Assembly (NCBI GenBank): GCA_023252335.1
Contig: JAJPEA010000043.1
Span: 1-13,029, forward strand
From: Nitrosotalea sp.
GTDB lineage: Archaea > Thermoproteota > Nitrososphaeria > Nitrososphaerales > Nitrosopumilaceae
Reading direction: 5' to 3'
Length of the DNA: 13,029 bases
The notes under the pieces were generated by a model, which saw only the letters and a list, made by a program, of their open reading frames with translations, searched no databases and was not told the DNA's origin. The translations under genes and the position numbers were made by a program. Shown here piece by piece: positions 1 to 5,711 of the stretch (position 1 is the stretch's first letter; every line of letters begins with the position of its first letter).

Positions 1-85
1 AATACCTGAATTTCCCTATTCCGCAGTGATCCTTGGCATGTCTGTATTTTTCCTAGTCGTATTTTCAAGACATTTTAAACCATGA
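1..85 (+). CDS. C-terminal end of an exported protein with a PEF-CTERM-like tail (5' partial)
   Basis: An open frame runs in from the left edge (codons starting at base 2) and stops at TGA 83-85, giving 27 visible residues. They begin IPEFPYS, continue with a hydrophobic stretch of about 15 residues and end with basic residues (SRHFKP). A PEF motif, then one membrane helix, then a short basic tail is the layout of PEF/PEFG-CTERM sorting signals, which in archaea are thought to be processed by an archaeosortase on surface proteins. Here the motif is PEFP, not the PEFG form I would expect in this group. The rest of the gene lies outside the window, so its function cannot be stated. It could also simply be the last membrane helix of an ordinary membrane protein. 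Confidence 0.55.
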   Translation, partial: IPEFPYSAVILGMSVFFLVVFSRHFKP

Positions 86-110
86 TGGTATTCAATAATA
101 CATATCTCCC

Positions 111-443
111 ATGAACATCTTTTCAAGTCTAGTTTTTGGCATAGGCGTCATACTGTTGGCATTATCTGTCATATGGTTTATCGTATTGTATGAAACCGCA
201 AACCCTCTAGTCTACAATAAACCAGATGTAGTACAACATGCTCAAAACAAAACACAGAACACCATAATTGACTATGCCTATGAACTCAAGATGCCATCTG
301 TATATTTTCATAAGTCTGACGACCAAACGATTCATGCCATCATCGATGTTGGTGGAATCATAACTGCTGTAATTGGAGGCAGCGTTTCGATGATTTTATC
401 AAGACTTGTGAATAGATACTTCCCTGAAAAAAGAAAAAGATAA
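111..443 (+). CDS. Small two-pass membrane protein of unknown function
   Basis: This 110-residue protein starts at ATG 111, 25 bases after the preceding stop. A hydrophobic segment at about residues 7-27 and a second at about 76-97 (rich in Gly and Ile) suggest two membrane helices. Between them lies a polar region of about 45 residues. The tail (RLVNRYFPEKRKR) is strongly basic and therefore probably cytoplasmic, which would put the N-terminus in the cytoplasm and the loop outside. I do not recognise the family and see no catalytic motif. A possible TATA element (TTTTAAAC, 73-80) lies in the end of the upstream gene, so it may be transcribed separately or by read-through. It converges with the histidine kinase gene. 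Confidence 0.6.
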   Translation: MNIFSSLVFGIGVILLALSVIWFIVLYETANPLVYNKPDVVQHAQNKTQNTIIDYAYELKMPSVYFHKSDDQTIHAIIDVGGIITAVIGGSVSMILSRLVNRYFPEKRKR

Positions 444-447
444 AAAA
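427..447 (-). terminator. Possible oligo-T terminator of the kinase unit
   Basis: Read on the minus strand, this stretch is a series of T runs (forward A runs at 427-432, 434-438 and 442-447), beginning about 60 bases beyond the kinase stop. Archaeal transcription commonly ends at such oligo-T tracts without a hairpin. It overlaps the basic Lys/Arg codons at the end of the small membrane protein gene, so the A-richness may only reflect coding. Confidence 0.3.
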
Positions 448-505
448 TTTAGATATTCTAATTTTATTACCAGCTACGTATCTTTTCTGAAATCAAACTT
501 GACCA

Positions 506-1801
506 TCATTTTACCAAGGGAAGCATAATGTGAATTTCAGTACCACTCCCAATACCATCAGATGTGGCCCATATCTTCCCCTCATGTGATTCTATCAGTC
601 CTTTACAGATAGCCAATCCAAGACCTGTGCCATTGTGCTCTCTGGTATTAGTACTACTTACCTGGTAAAATTTCAGAAAAACCTTGTCAAGCTGATCCTG
701 TGGAATACCGACTCCGTTGTCTTTTACAACAATTACTGCATCACTGCCAGATGAGTAGAGTCGTACCTGTATTTTCCCAGTATTTGGTTTGACAAATTTC
801 ATTGCATTTGCAATTACATTGTTGAATACCTGCTCAATTCTTGCCGAATCGCACATGCACCACATGTCATTCTCCAAATTAGTAGAAATTGCAATCTTTG
901 CACAGCTTGCAATAGGACTCATTTTCATGATAGATTCCTCAATTATTTTTGCGAGATTGTTTCTGGCTACATACAGTTTTAGCTTCCCAAGCTCAATTTT
1001 TTGAGCATCGAGAAGATCAGATATCAACCCTACAAGTGAGCTAGCACTAGTCATTATCATCTCAAGCTTTTGCTTTTGGACATTGTTAAGTGATCCAAAT
1101 TGCTCTGAAAGCAAAAGTTCAGTATAGCACTTTATTGGAACTAGTGGTGTTTTTAATTCGTGTGTGATCATGGCAAGAAATTCATCTTTTAACAAGTTGA
1201 CTTTTTTGAGTTCTTGGAAATCTGTTCTTATCTTTGCTTCTCTTTCTTCAATTTCTTTTCTGGCATGGTAAATTTCCGTTATGTCTCGAATTACAGTATT
1301 ACTGCCAACCCAGTTTCCACTCTTGTCACATATGTTGTTTGCACTTACGAGTCCAAGAAAAACAGTGTTATCTTTTCTTTGGAACCAGACTTCTCTATTT
1401 TTAACAACGCCCGTGTTTTTCCATGTTTCAAATGAATCATGCATTGCCAAGACACTCTCTTTTGCAATATGCTCAAAGATGGATTTGCCAATGACTTCAT
1501 CTACTGAATATCCGAGATATTTTGCATATGCATCATTACATAGCGTAATGATACCATCCTTGTTTACTATACGATACATGTCAGGAGAACTTTGGTACAG
1601 TTGTTCAAAGAGCTCTGCAAAACCAGCTAGACGTAAATTCAGATCAAATTCTTTACTGGTGTTTTCAGTGGACATAGAATTCCAGCATTTCTTGTGATAC
1701 CATTTACCGTCATACAGCATCGTACCATCATCTATTACCAATGTATTTTTACATCTATGACATTTTTGTATCAAAAAATTATCTGCGTATTCTGGAATCA
1801 T
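506..1801 (-). CDS. Soluble PAS sensor histidine kinase with N-terminal half-LIM-like zinc finger
   Basis: This 431-residue protein is a two-component sensor kinase. Residues 14-39 hold C14-x2-C17-x18-H36-x2-C39, followed by W40, a likely single zinc-binding module. Residues about 64-178 form a PAS domain (SSPDMYRIVNKDG, ending VIRDITE). A short coiled coil at about 178-205 leads to the dimerisation and phosphoacceptor domain with the H-box HELKTPL, H214 being the probable phosphorylation site. The ATP-binding domain follows: N-box near N328/N332 (NNVIANAMKF), G1 DNGVGIP (361-367), F-box FYQ (378-380) and G2 GTGLGLAIC (391-399). All motifs appear intact, so it should be active. There is no membrane segment, so it senses inside the cell. 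No receiver domain or response regulator gene is in the window. Its ATG overlaps the stop of the upstream metalloprotease gene (ATGA), which indicates one transcript and probably coupled translation. The ligand is unknown. Confidence 0.93.
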   Translation of the reverse strand: MIPEYADNFLIQKCHRCKNTLVIDDGTMLYDGKWYHKKCWNSMSTENTSKEFDLNLRLAGFAELFEQLYQSSPDMYRIVNKDGIITLCNDAYAKYLGYSVDEVIGKSIFEHIAKESVLAMHDSFETWKNTGVVKNREVWFQRKDNTVFLGLVSANNICDKSGNWVGSNTVIRDITEIYHARKEIEEREAKIRTDFQELKKVNLLKDEFLAMITHELKTPLVPIKCYTELLLSEQFGSLNNVQKQKLEMIMTSASSLVGLISDLLDAQKIELGKLKLYVARNNLAKIIEESIMKMSPIASCAKIAISTNLENDMWCMCDSARIEQVFNNVIANAMKFVKPNTGKIQVRLYSSGSDAVIVVKDNGVGIPQDQLDKVFLKFYQVSSTNTREHNGTGLGLAICKGLIESHEGKIWATSDGIGSGTEIHIMLPLVK

Positions 1802-2964
1802 TGTTTCTCACACACCATGCTGCTTGATTCTTTTCCATCATATAGTGAATGTATTGCGCTAACATCACATCCTGAGATATACGGATAATCAGTGCTAATG
1901 ACATAATGCATCAAATCTTCAGAATCAGTGGAATGTCCCAGACCCAAAGCATGACCAAACTCGTGTCGTACTACATCTCCCAATTTTTTGGGTGTCATGT
2001 GGTTTACACCGTAAATTGTTATAGTTGATTGCAGAACCTGATCTCCAGCCATTGCAGACTTTGTATACCCAGAATATCCATCCGGACTATCCATGGTTGT
2101 CAGTTCAATGACAATATCCGCAGTAGCACTAGATGAGTTTATGAATTGAAATTTTGTTGGAATGTAAAACTTGGAATCACTTGAAGAGACAGATTCCAAA
2201 GCTCCTTTCCATCCTTCATAATATGTAGATGTAGAGCCCACAGGTCCCACATGTACCAATGAATCATCAATTTGTATTGTGGCCTCTGATAGTATGGCAC
2301 CTTTTATTGCATCAATCTTATCTTGCGATACAAGACTAGAATCCATGATACTTATGGTCAATACCCTATCAGATGACAACTGCCATGGTTTCCAGGTTTC
2401 AATTGAACCACCCTGTGAATCTGCGACTATTGCCCCAGATGAAACGTACGATATCTTTTGTTTTGCACTTTCATTCACATAGAAATCCACAAGCAAGGAT
2501 GAGAGCAACATAGCAAGAAGAGCAGCAGAAAAAAGAACTAGTTCAATTTTTAATTGACTTGACTTGTGTCTAGAACCTGCTGCATGAAGAGAGCCAACAT
2601 GGGCGGAATGTTTTTCAATCATTTTGGTTACTAGGGTAAAAGATCTCTTTTTCTGGCTAGATCTGCAGATAGAGCCCCTCTGTGCTTTTTTCACTATTTC
2701 AGAATAGATTTCCATTTCTTTACCATAAGACACGCTAGAAATTCTGCTTGCAGCATCTAGCATGTGATGCCAGCAATGAACATGAAAAAAGATACCAGCA
2801 GACATCTTTTGCTCTAGTACAGATCTTTTTGTTCCACACATGCAACACGTATCAAAGGCACCTTCAGATTCAGGCATGGAAAATACCGCGTTGTCCAATC
2901 TTGGAACAATTTGGCTGGCTATATGATATGACATTGTGCCAATCCTAGAACATTCTTCTATCAC
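1798..2964 (-). CDS. Membrane-anchored matrixin-like zinc metalloprotease with cytoplasmic half-LIM-like finger
   Basis: The gene encodes 388 residues. Residues 40-64 carry C40-x2-C43-x17-H61-x2-C64 then W65, matching the N-terminal module of the kinase encoded next. Residues about 92-139 are rich in Lys and Arg, followed by one membrane helix at about 141-163. The basic flank places the N-terminus inside and the C-terminal half outside. The outer domain holds HEFGHALGLGH (334-344), the HExxHxxGxxH zinc site of metzincins with E335 as catalytic base, and a Met-turn candidate LMHY (M352) soon after, closest to matrixins. No cleavable signal peptide or pro-domain Cys switch is evident. C366 and C385 are the only Cys outside the membrane and could form a disulphide. 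The GTG start at 2964 is favoured because a TATA-like box lies 25.5 bases upstream. ATG at 2934 (residue 11) is the alternative. Substrate unknown. Confidence 0.85.
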   Translation of the reverse strand: MIEECSRIGTMSYHIASQIVPRLDNAVFSMPESEGAFDTCCMCGTKRSVLEQKMSAGIFFHVHCWHHMLDAASRISSVSYGKEMEIYSEIVKKAQRGSICRSSQKKRSFTLVTKMIEKHSAHVGSLHAAGSRHKSSQLKIELVLFSAALLAMLLSSLLVDFYVNESAKQKISYVSSGAIVADSQGGSIETWKPWQLSSDRVLTISIMDSSLVSQDKIDAIKGAILSEATIQIDDSLVHVGPVGSTSTYYEGWKGALESVSSSDSKFYIPTKFQFINSSSATADIVIELTTMDSPDGYSGYTKSAMAGDQVLQSTITIYGVNHMTPKKLGDVVRHEFGHALGLGHSTDSEDLMHYVISTDYPYISGCDVSAIHSLYDGKESSSMVCEKQ

Positions 2965-2986
2965 ATAGAATGTAAGACAAGATCAA

Positions 2987-2992
2987 CTATAA
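2987..2992 (-). promoter_or_regulatory. TATA-like box for the metalloprotease-kinase unit
   Basis: On the minus strand this reads TTATAG and is centred 25.5 bases upstream of the GTG at 2964, the spacing expected for a leaderless archaeal transcript beginning at the start codon. The purine/pyrimidine context upstream could hold a BRE, but I cannot define one. Confidence 0.4.
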
Positions 2993-3008
2993 GGAGAAAG
3001 ATTACGAT

Positions 3009-3050
3009 CTGATCAAATGTTTACATTGTATACAATTACACGTTGATCAG
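3009..3050. promoter_or_regulatory. Candidate operator: nested inverted repeats upstream of the metalloprotease gene
   Basis: CTGATCAA at 3009-3016 is matched by its exact reverse complement TTGATCAG at 3043-3050. Between them, almost concentric (centres differ by one base), lies the perfect 12-base palindrome ATTGTATACAAT at 3025-3036. The element sits about 17 bases upstream of the TATA-like box of the protease-kinase unit, a position suited to an activator or repressor dimer. The cognate protein is not known. The ribbon-helix-helix regulator encoded next door is one candidate, purely by position. Confidence 0.5.
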
Positions 3051-3073
3051 TAGGGCATTTGAATGAATCACAC

Positions 3074-3083
3074 AAAACAAAAA
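3074..3083 (-). terminator. Possible oligo-T terminator of the ribbon-helix-helix gene
   Basis: The minus strand reads TTTTTGTTTT about 45 bases beyond the stop of the regulator gene. No stable hairpin precedes it, which is usual for archaeal termination signals. Confidence 0.35.
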
Positions 3084-3127
3084 GTTACTTGTCATTCTAC
3101 AGTACAAGATGTCAATTTGTCACTTGA

Positions 3128-3646
3128 TTATCGATGGATTTCAAATGACAGTGTGTCATCTTCAATCCCTTCATCCATTATTTTATATCCAATGTCAATT
3201 AAAATTAAATTATTTAGATGATAGAGATACTTGGACCATTTTTTACCCATCTCATGATGTATAACATATTGTAACACGTTATTTTTTACAGTGCATCTAT
3301 GTGCCAGATGATTATTACTGAGCCACAAATTCAGAGTATGGAGAAACGTATCTAAATTTACTTCGCCATGCACATACTTGATGACATTTTTTATTGCAGA
3401 TTTGTTTTCTTGTGCAAGTTTTAATAATTTATTTTCGTTAGCGTCTTCGATCAAAAGTTTTAACAAAGCTTTTGTCACAAGCACAAACCCTATAGATTCG
3501 GCATATTCCTTCCAATCCATTTGATCCTGAATCATTTTTCCAACAATTGTATTGATTGTGAGGTTTTCCTGTTCAGCTTTTTCTATTAATTTTTCTTTAT
3601 ATTTTTGAGGAATCCTTATTGAAACAATTGAACTTGGATCTTTCAT
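3128..3646 (-). CDS. Ribbon-helix-helix DNA-binding protein with unknown C-terminal domain
   Basis: From ATG 3646 the protein has 172 residues. Residues 6-45 fit a ribbon-helix-helix (CopG/MetJ-type) fold: a short strand IVSIRIP, helix PQKYKEKLIEKAEQEN, a turn, then a second helix ending near QDQMDW. Such proteins bind DNA as dimers with the strand in the major groove and often repress their own gene. The remaining 125 residues are mostly helical by appearance, include an HHEMGKKWS motif (130-138) and end in an acidic region. I do not recognise this domain, which may sense a signal. A longer frame reaches a TTG at 3730, but ATG 3646 is preferred: TTTAAATA is centred 26.5 bases upstream of it and the fold starts just after it. 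The gene is divergent from the DHFR-like gene across an intergenic region with repeated CGGTAT motifs. Confidence 0.75.
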   Translation of the reverse strand: MKDPSSIVSIRIPQKYKEKLIEKAEQENLTINTIVGKMIQDQMDWKEYAESIGFVLVTKALLKLLIEDANENKLLKLAQENKSAIKNVIKYVHGEVNLDTFLHTLNLWLSNNHLAHRCTVKNNVLQYVIHHEMGKKWSKYLYHLNNLILIDIGYKIMDEGIEDDTLSFEIHR

Positions 3647-3668
3647 TATACCGTTAAATCTTTTCCAA

Positions 3669-3676
3669 TATTTAAA
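3669..3676 (-). promoter_or_regulatory. TATA box of the ribbon-helix-helix gene
   Basis: On the minus strand TTTAAATA is centred 26.5 bases upstream of ATG 3646, which fits a leaderless transcript starting at that ATG and supports the shorter protein. Confidence 0.6.
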
Positions 3677-3695
3677 AGAATGTGATACCGAAAAA

Positions 3696-3706
3696 AGTAC
3701 GGTACT
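3696..3706. promoter_or_regulatory. 11-base palindrome AGTACGGTACT upstream of the regulator promoter
   Basis: AGTAC and GTACT are exact inverted arms around one central G. The site lies about 20 bases upstream of the TATA box of the ribbon-helix-helix gene. A related palindromic AGTACT occurs at 3857-3862 on the other side of the intergenic region. Candidate autoregulatory site. Confidence 0.4.
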
Positions 3707-3890
3707 ATAAGGTTTGAAAAATTCATACAATATTCTCTCATATGTGAAAAGATCATACGGTCTGGGAAATAAATTTCGTTTTTTCCCTCTGGCTAGGGTT
3801 TATTTAATATCTTGTAGATTTTATCGGTATGAATTAATATTTCAGGTTTCGGTATAAGTACTCCAGTTTCACTAGAGAGATTCATTCAAA

Positions 3891-3898
3891 CTTTATTA
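3891..3898 (+). promoter_or_regulatory. TATA-like box of the DHFR-like gene
   Basis: CTTTATTA is centred 29.5 bases upstream of ATG 3924, which would give a transcript with a leader of only a few bases. No Shine-Dalgarno sequence precedes the ATG. Weaker than the TTTAAAT-type boxes elsewhere in the window. Confidence 0.4.
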
Positions 3899-3923
3899 CA
3901 AGTAATAGACCAAAGCAAAAAGC

Positions 3924-4508
3924 ATGAGGAAGATAATTTTATTCATGCACATGTCTTTGGATGGCTTCATTGCTGGACCAAATGGAGAATTAGATTGGGC
4001 CACCAAGACTGATGATGTAATGGGCAAATACCTCATCACTGATCTCTTGAATACAACAGATACAATTCTAGTTGGACGTGTCCTGTATCAGGGTTTTGAA
4101 CAAGCATGGCCTGCTATGGCTTCAAATCCAAATAGCCCAAAGGATCTTGTTGATTTTGCACACTGGATGGAAGATACACCTAAAATTGTTTTTTCAAACA
4201 CTTTGGAAAAAGTGGAATGGAAAAATTCAAAGATAATCCATGTTAAAGATGATAACGATATCACAAAAGAAATCATCAGACTAAAACAAGAACCTGGTGG
4301 AGACATGGTATTATTTGGAGGTGTCAAGTTTGCACAGACATTGGTAAGACTAGAACTAGTCGATGAATATCGTTTCAAGCTCGAGCCTGTTGTTTTGGGC
4401 AGCGGCAAGTCATTATTCCAAGATGTTAAAGACAAGATGAAATTAAAACTTGTCAAATCCAAGGTGTTTGATCCAGTCGTTACACTATATTACAAATCTG
4501 GCAACTAG
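3924..4508 (+). CDS. Dihydrofolate reductase-like protein (RibD C-terminal domain family)
   Basis: This 194-residue protein covers one DHFR-like/RibD_C domain. Typical family motifs are present: the N-terminal strand and loop MSLDGFIAGPNGELDW (10-25), GRVLYQGFEQAWP (51-63), KIVFSNTLE (87-95), and GGDMVLFGG (125-133) with the following stretch up to EPVVLGSGKSLF (154-165). The Gly-rich region near 125-133 corresponds to the nucleotide-binding part of the fold. Members of this stand-alone family (YwjB/YyaP type) are predicted NADPH-dependent reductases of mostly unknown substrate. It should not be read as a true folate reductase or as RibD, since the deaminase half of RibD is absent. It is a cytoplasmic monodomain protein, divergent from the ribbon-helix-helix regulator, which may control it. 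A T run (4532-4536) after the stop could end transcription. Confidence 0.88.
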   Translation: MRKIILFMHMSLDGFIAGPNGELDWATKTDDVMGKYLITDLLNTTDTILVGRVLYQGFEQAWPAMASNPNSPKDLVDFAHWMEDTPKIVFSNTLEKVEWKNSKIIHVKDDNDITKEIIRLKQEPGGDMVLFGGVKFAQTLVRLELVDEYRFKLEPVVLGSGKSLFQDVKDKMKLKLVKSKVFDPVVTLYYKSGN

Positions 4509-4531
4509 CTTAGATGTGCACCAAAATAGAA

Positions 4532-4536
4532 TTTTT
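4532..4536 (+). terminator. Short T run in the convergent gap after the DHFR-like gene
   Basis: Five T residues 24 bases after the stop of the DHFR-like gene, within the 34-base gap to the convergent membrane protein gene. Weak evidence on length alone. Confidence 0.25.
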
Positions 4537-4542
4537 CATTAC

Positions 4543-4950
4543 CTAGAGATACCGAAATATTGTCATCTTTTCAGAATTTGGCAAGTCAGACACTAGAGCA
4601 AAATTAAAGAGCGGATATGATTTCTTGTACTCTTTCATAAAGCTCCATGCAACATCATGAGTCTTAAAGTCAGTTCTCAGGCCGTCTATCAAAGTCTCCA
4701 CTCCGTATACATCAAACATCTTGACCAAGTATTTCTGAGGCCGTCTATTTGGCTTTGCCTTCATAAGCCAGGCTATGGCAAATACAAAGACTGCCATCAT
4801 GATTATAGCAGCACCAATTTCTCTGAAATACACTGCAAAAAACGACGGAATCGTATTGCCAAATAATGTATACACATAGCTTGCAAATGACATTACAGAG
4901 CCTACTATCAAGCCTGCAAACATACTAGGATAGTTTGATCCTTTGAGCAT
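4543..4950 (-). CDS. Small membrane protein with two N-terminal TM segments, unknown function
   Basis: This 135-residue protein starts at ATG 4950. Hydrophobic segments at about residues 10-30 and 44-63 suggest a membrane hairpin. The second is followed by a basic stretch (KAKPNRRPQK), which should sit in the cytoplasm and place the C-terminal 70 residues there. That soluble tail contains YGVETLIDGLRTDF and AWSFMKEYKKSYPLF, with no motif I can assign. I do not recognise the family. The gene is convergent with the DHFR-like gene and divergent from the flavin protein gene, sharing a 74-base intergenic region with the latter. Confidence 0.65.
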   Translation of the reverse strand: MLKGSNYPSMFAGLIVGSVMSFASYVYTLFGNTIPSFFAVYFREIGAAIIMMAVFVFAIAWLMKAKPNRRPQKYLVKMFDVYGVETLIDGLRTDFKTHDVAWSFMKEYKKSYPLFNFALVSDLPNSEKMTIFRYL

Positions 4951-4978
4951 ACTCTACGTTGTAGCCACTTACATTTAT

Positions 4979-4986
4979 CTATTAAA
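4979..4986. promoter_or_regulatory. Candidate shared TATA element of a divergent gene pair
   Basis: TATTAAAA on the plus strand reads TTTTAATA on the minus strand. It lies 32.5 bases from ATG 4950 (minus) and 42.5 bases from GTG 5025 (plus), so short leaders of about 6 and 16 bases would follow if it serves both genes. A second choice for the minus gene is ATAAAT (4971-4976). Promoter use is uncertain. Confidence 0.3.
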
Positions 4987-5024
4987 ACCATATGCACAAA
5001 TATCATCATACATAACAAGGATTT

Positions 5025-5657
5025 GTGCAGCTATTAGGAAGACTGGAAATCAAGTCAAAAGAAAAGATAATCGAGTTTTTAAACCAACAGGAAACAGGCA
5101 GGGTAGCAAGCATAGACAAGGATGGATTTCCCCAGATAATACCAATGAATTTTGTCTATGCAAATGATGCAATCTACATGCATTCCCACCCCAGGGGCGA
5201 AAAACTAGAGAACATAACAAAAAATTCCAGAGTCGGCTTTGAAGTAGACCACAGTCTTGAATTTTTGCCATCATACTTTACATCTCCAACTGATGCATCC
5301 CAGGCAGACACACTATACATCAGCGTAGTAATCAAGGGAAAAGCAACCATCGTCTCTGATCCAAAAGAGAAGACCCTGGCACTAAACGAATTGATGAAAA
5401 AATACCAGCCAGAAGGAGGATATGAAAAACTAACACATGACATGGCTGTAGTTGAAGAGGTCGCAATAATCAAGGTCGTTCCAGTTACAATGAGGGGCAA
5501 GTACAAGATAGGTCAGCATTGGGACAAGAAGACAAGACTTGAAATTGCAAAAAAAATACTCGAGCGCAACAGCCCAACTGCGCAAGAGACGGTCAAGAAG
5601 ATGGGCATCATAAAGACAAAAGACGGCCTTCAGATTTCAGAAGAGCCAAGTTGGTAA
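5025..5657 (+). CDS. Pyridoxamine 5'-phosphate oxidase-like split-barrel flavoprotein
   Basis: This 210-residue protein starts at GTG 5025. An in-frame stop at 5013-5015 excludes longer versions, and the next in-frame ATG (residue 41) would cut into the domain. Residues about 12-155 fit the FMN-binding split barrel: helix SKEKIIEFLNQQ, strand GRVASID (25-31), then GFPQIIPMNFVY, IYMHSHPRGEKLENI (50-64), SRVGFEVD (68-75) and the later strand GKATIV (105-110). The HSHPRGEK segment resembles the phosphate-binding part of the NimA/PNPOx-like group, where members bind FMN, F420 or haem. The substrate here is unknown. The C-terminal 50 residues are a charged helical extension. A true pyridoxamine phosphate oxidase (PdxH) is unlikely. 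It precedes uvrB by 54 bases, but uvrB has its own TATA box, so it is probably not part of the repair operon. Confidence 0.82.
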   Translation: MQLLGRLEIKSKEKIIEFLNQQETGRVASIDKDGFPQIIPMNFVYANDAIYMHSHPRGEKLENITKNSRVGFEVDHSLEFLPSYFTSPTDASQADTLYISVVIKGKATIVSDPKEKTLALNELMKKYQPEGGYEKLTHDMAVVEEVAIIKVVPVTMRGKYKIGQHWDKKTRLEIAKKILERNSPTAQETVKKMGIIKTKDGLQISEEPSW

Positions 5658-5679
5658 GTATATCATAATTACCATTTGC

Positions 5680-5687
5680 TTTAAATT
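5680..5687 (+). promoter_or_regulatory. TATA box of the uvrBAC operon
   Basis: TTTAAATT is centred 28.5 bases upstream of the TTG start of uvrB, in the 54-base gap after the flavoprotein gene. This predicts a leaderless or nearly leaderless transcript and supports the TTG as the start. I see no obvious operator around it. Confidence 0.6.
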
Positions 5688-5711
5688 TGAAACAAGCCCA
5701 ATTTGTAATGT

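Larger units (their letters stand above)
3648..3855. repeat. Four copies of CGGTAT in the divergent intergenic region (candidate operators)
   Basis: CGGTAT occurs on the minus strand at 3648-3653 (next to the regulator ATG) and 3685-3690, and on the plus strand at 3825-3830 and 3850-3855. The copies at 3685-3693 and 3847-3855 extend to the same nonamer TTTCGGTAT. A near copy, CGGTAC, lies at 3700-3705. In 277 bases a given hexamer is expected roughly 0.1 times on both strands, so four copies are notable. Each group is oriented with the gene it precedes. They would suit binding of the adjacent ribbon-helix-helix protein. Confidence 0.45.

Noticed and set aside
1281..1697. A 138-codon plus-strand open frame inside the kinase gene
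   Set aside because: It lies opposite the PAS domain and N-terminal module, shows no domain or start signal, and reflects the complement of the real gene.
3647..3730. 28-residue N-terminal extension of the ribbon-helix-helix protein from a TTG
   Set aside because: The extension would run through the best TATA box and the palindrome, starts with TTG and adds nothing to the fold. ATG 3646 has correct promoter spacing.
3785..3798. CCCT/AGGG hairpin followed by T-rich DNA, resembling a terminator
   Set aside because: The stem has only four pairs and it lies between two divergent genes, so no transcript is expected to end there.
4088..4462. A 124-codon minus-strand frame inside the DHFR-like gene
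   Set aside because: Antisense to conserved family motifs, with a Ser/Thr/Phe-rich translation typical of a shadow frame.
3924..4508. Annotation as folA or ribD
   Set aside because: It matches the stand-alone RibD C-terminal-like family motifs, lacks the RibD deaminase half, and a folate-specific role cannot be supported from sequence.
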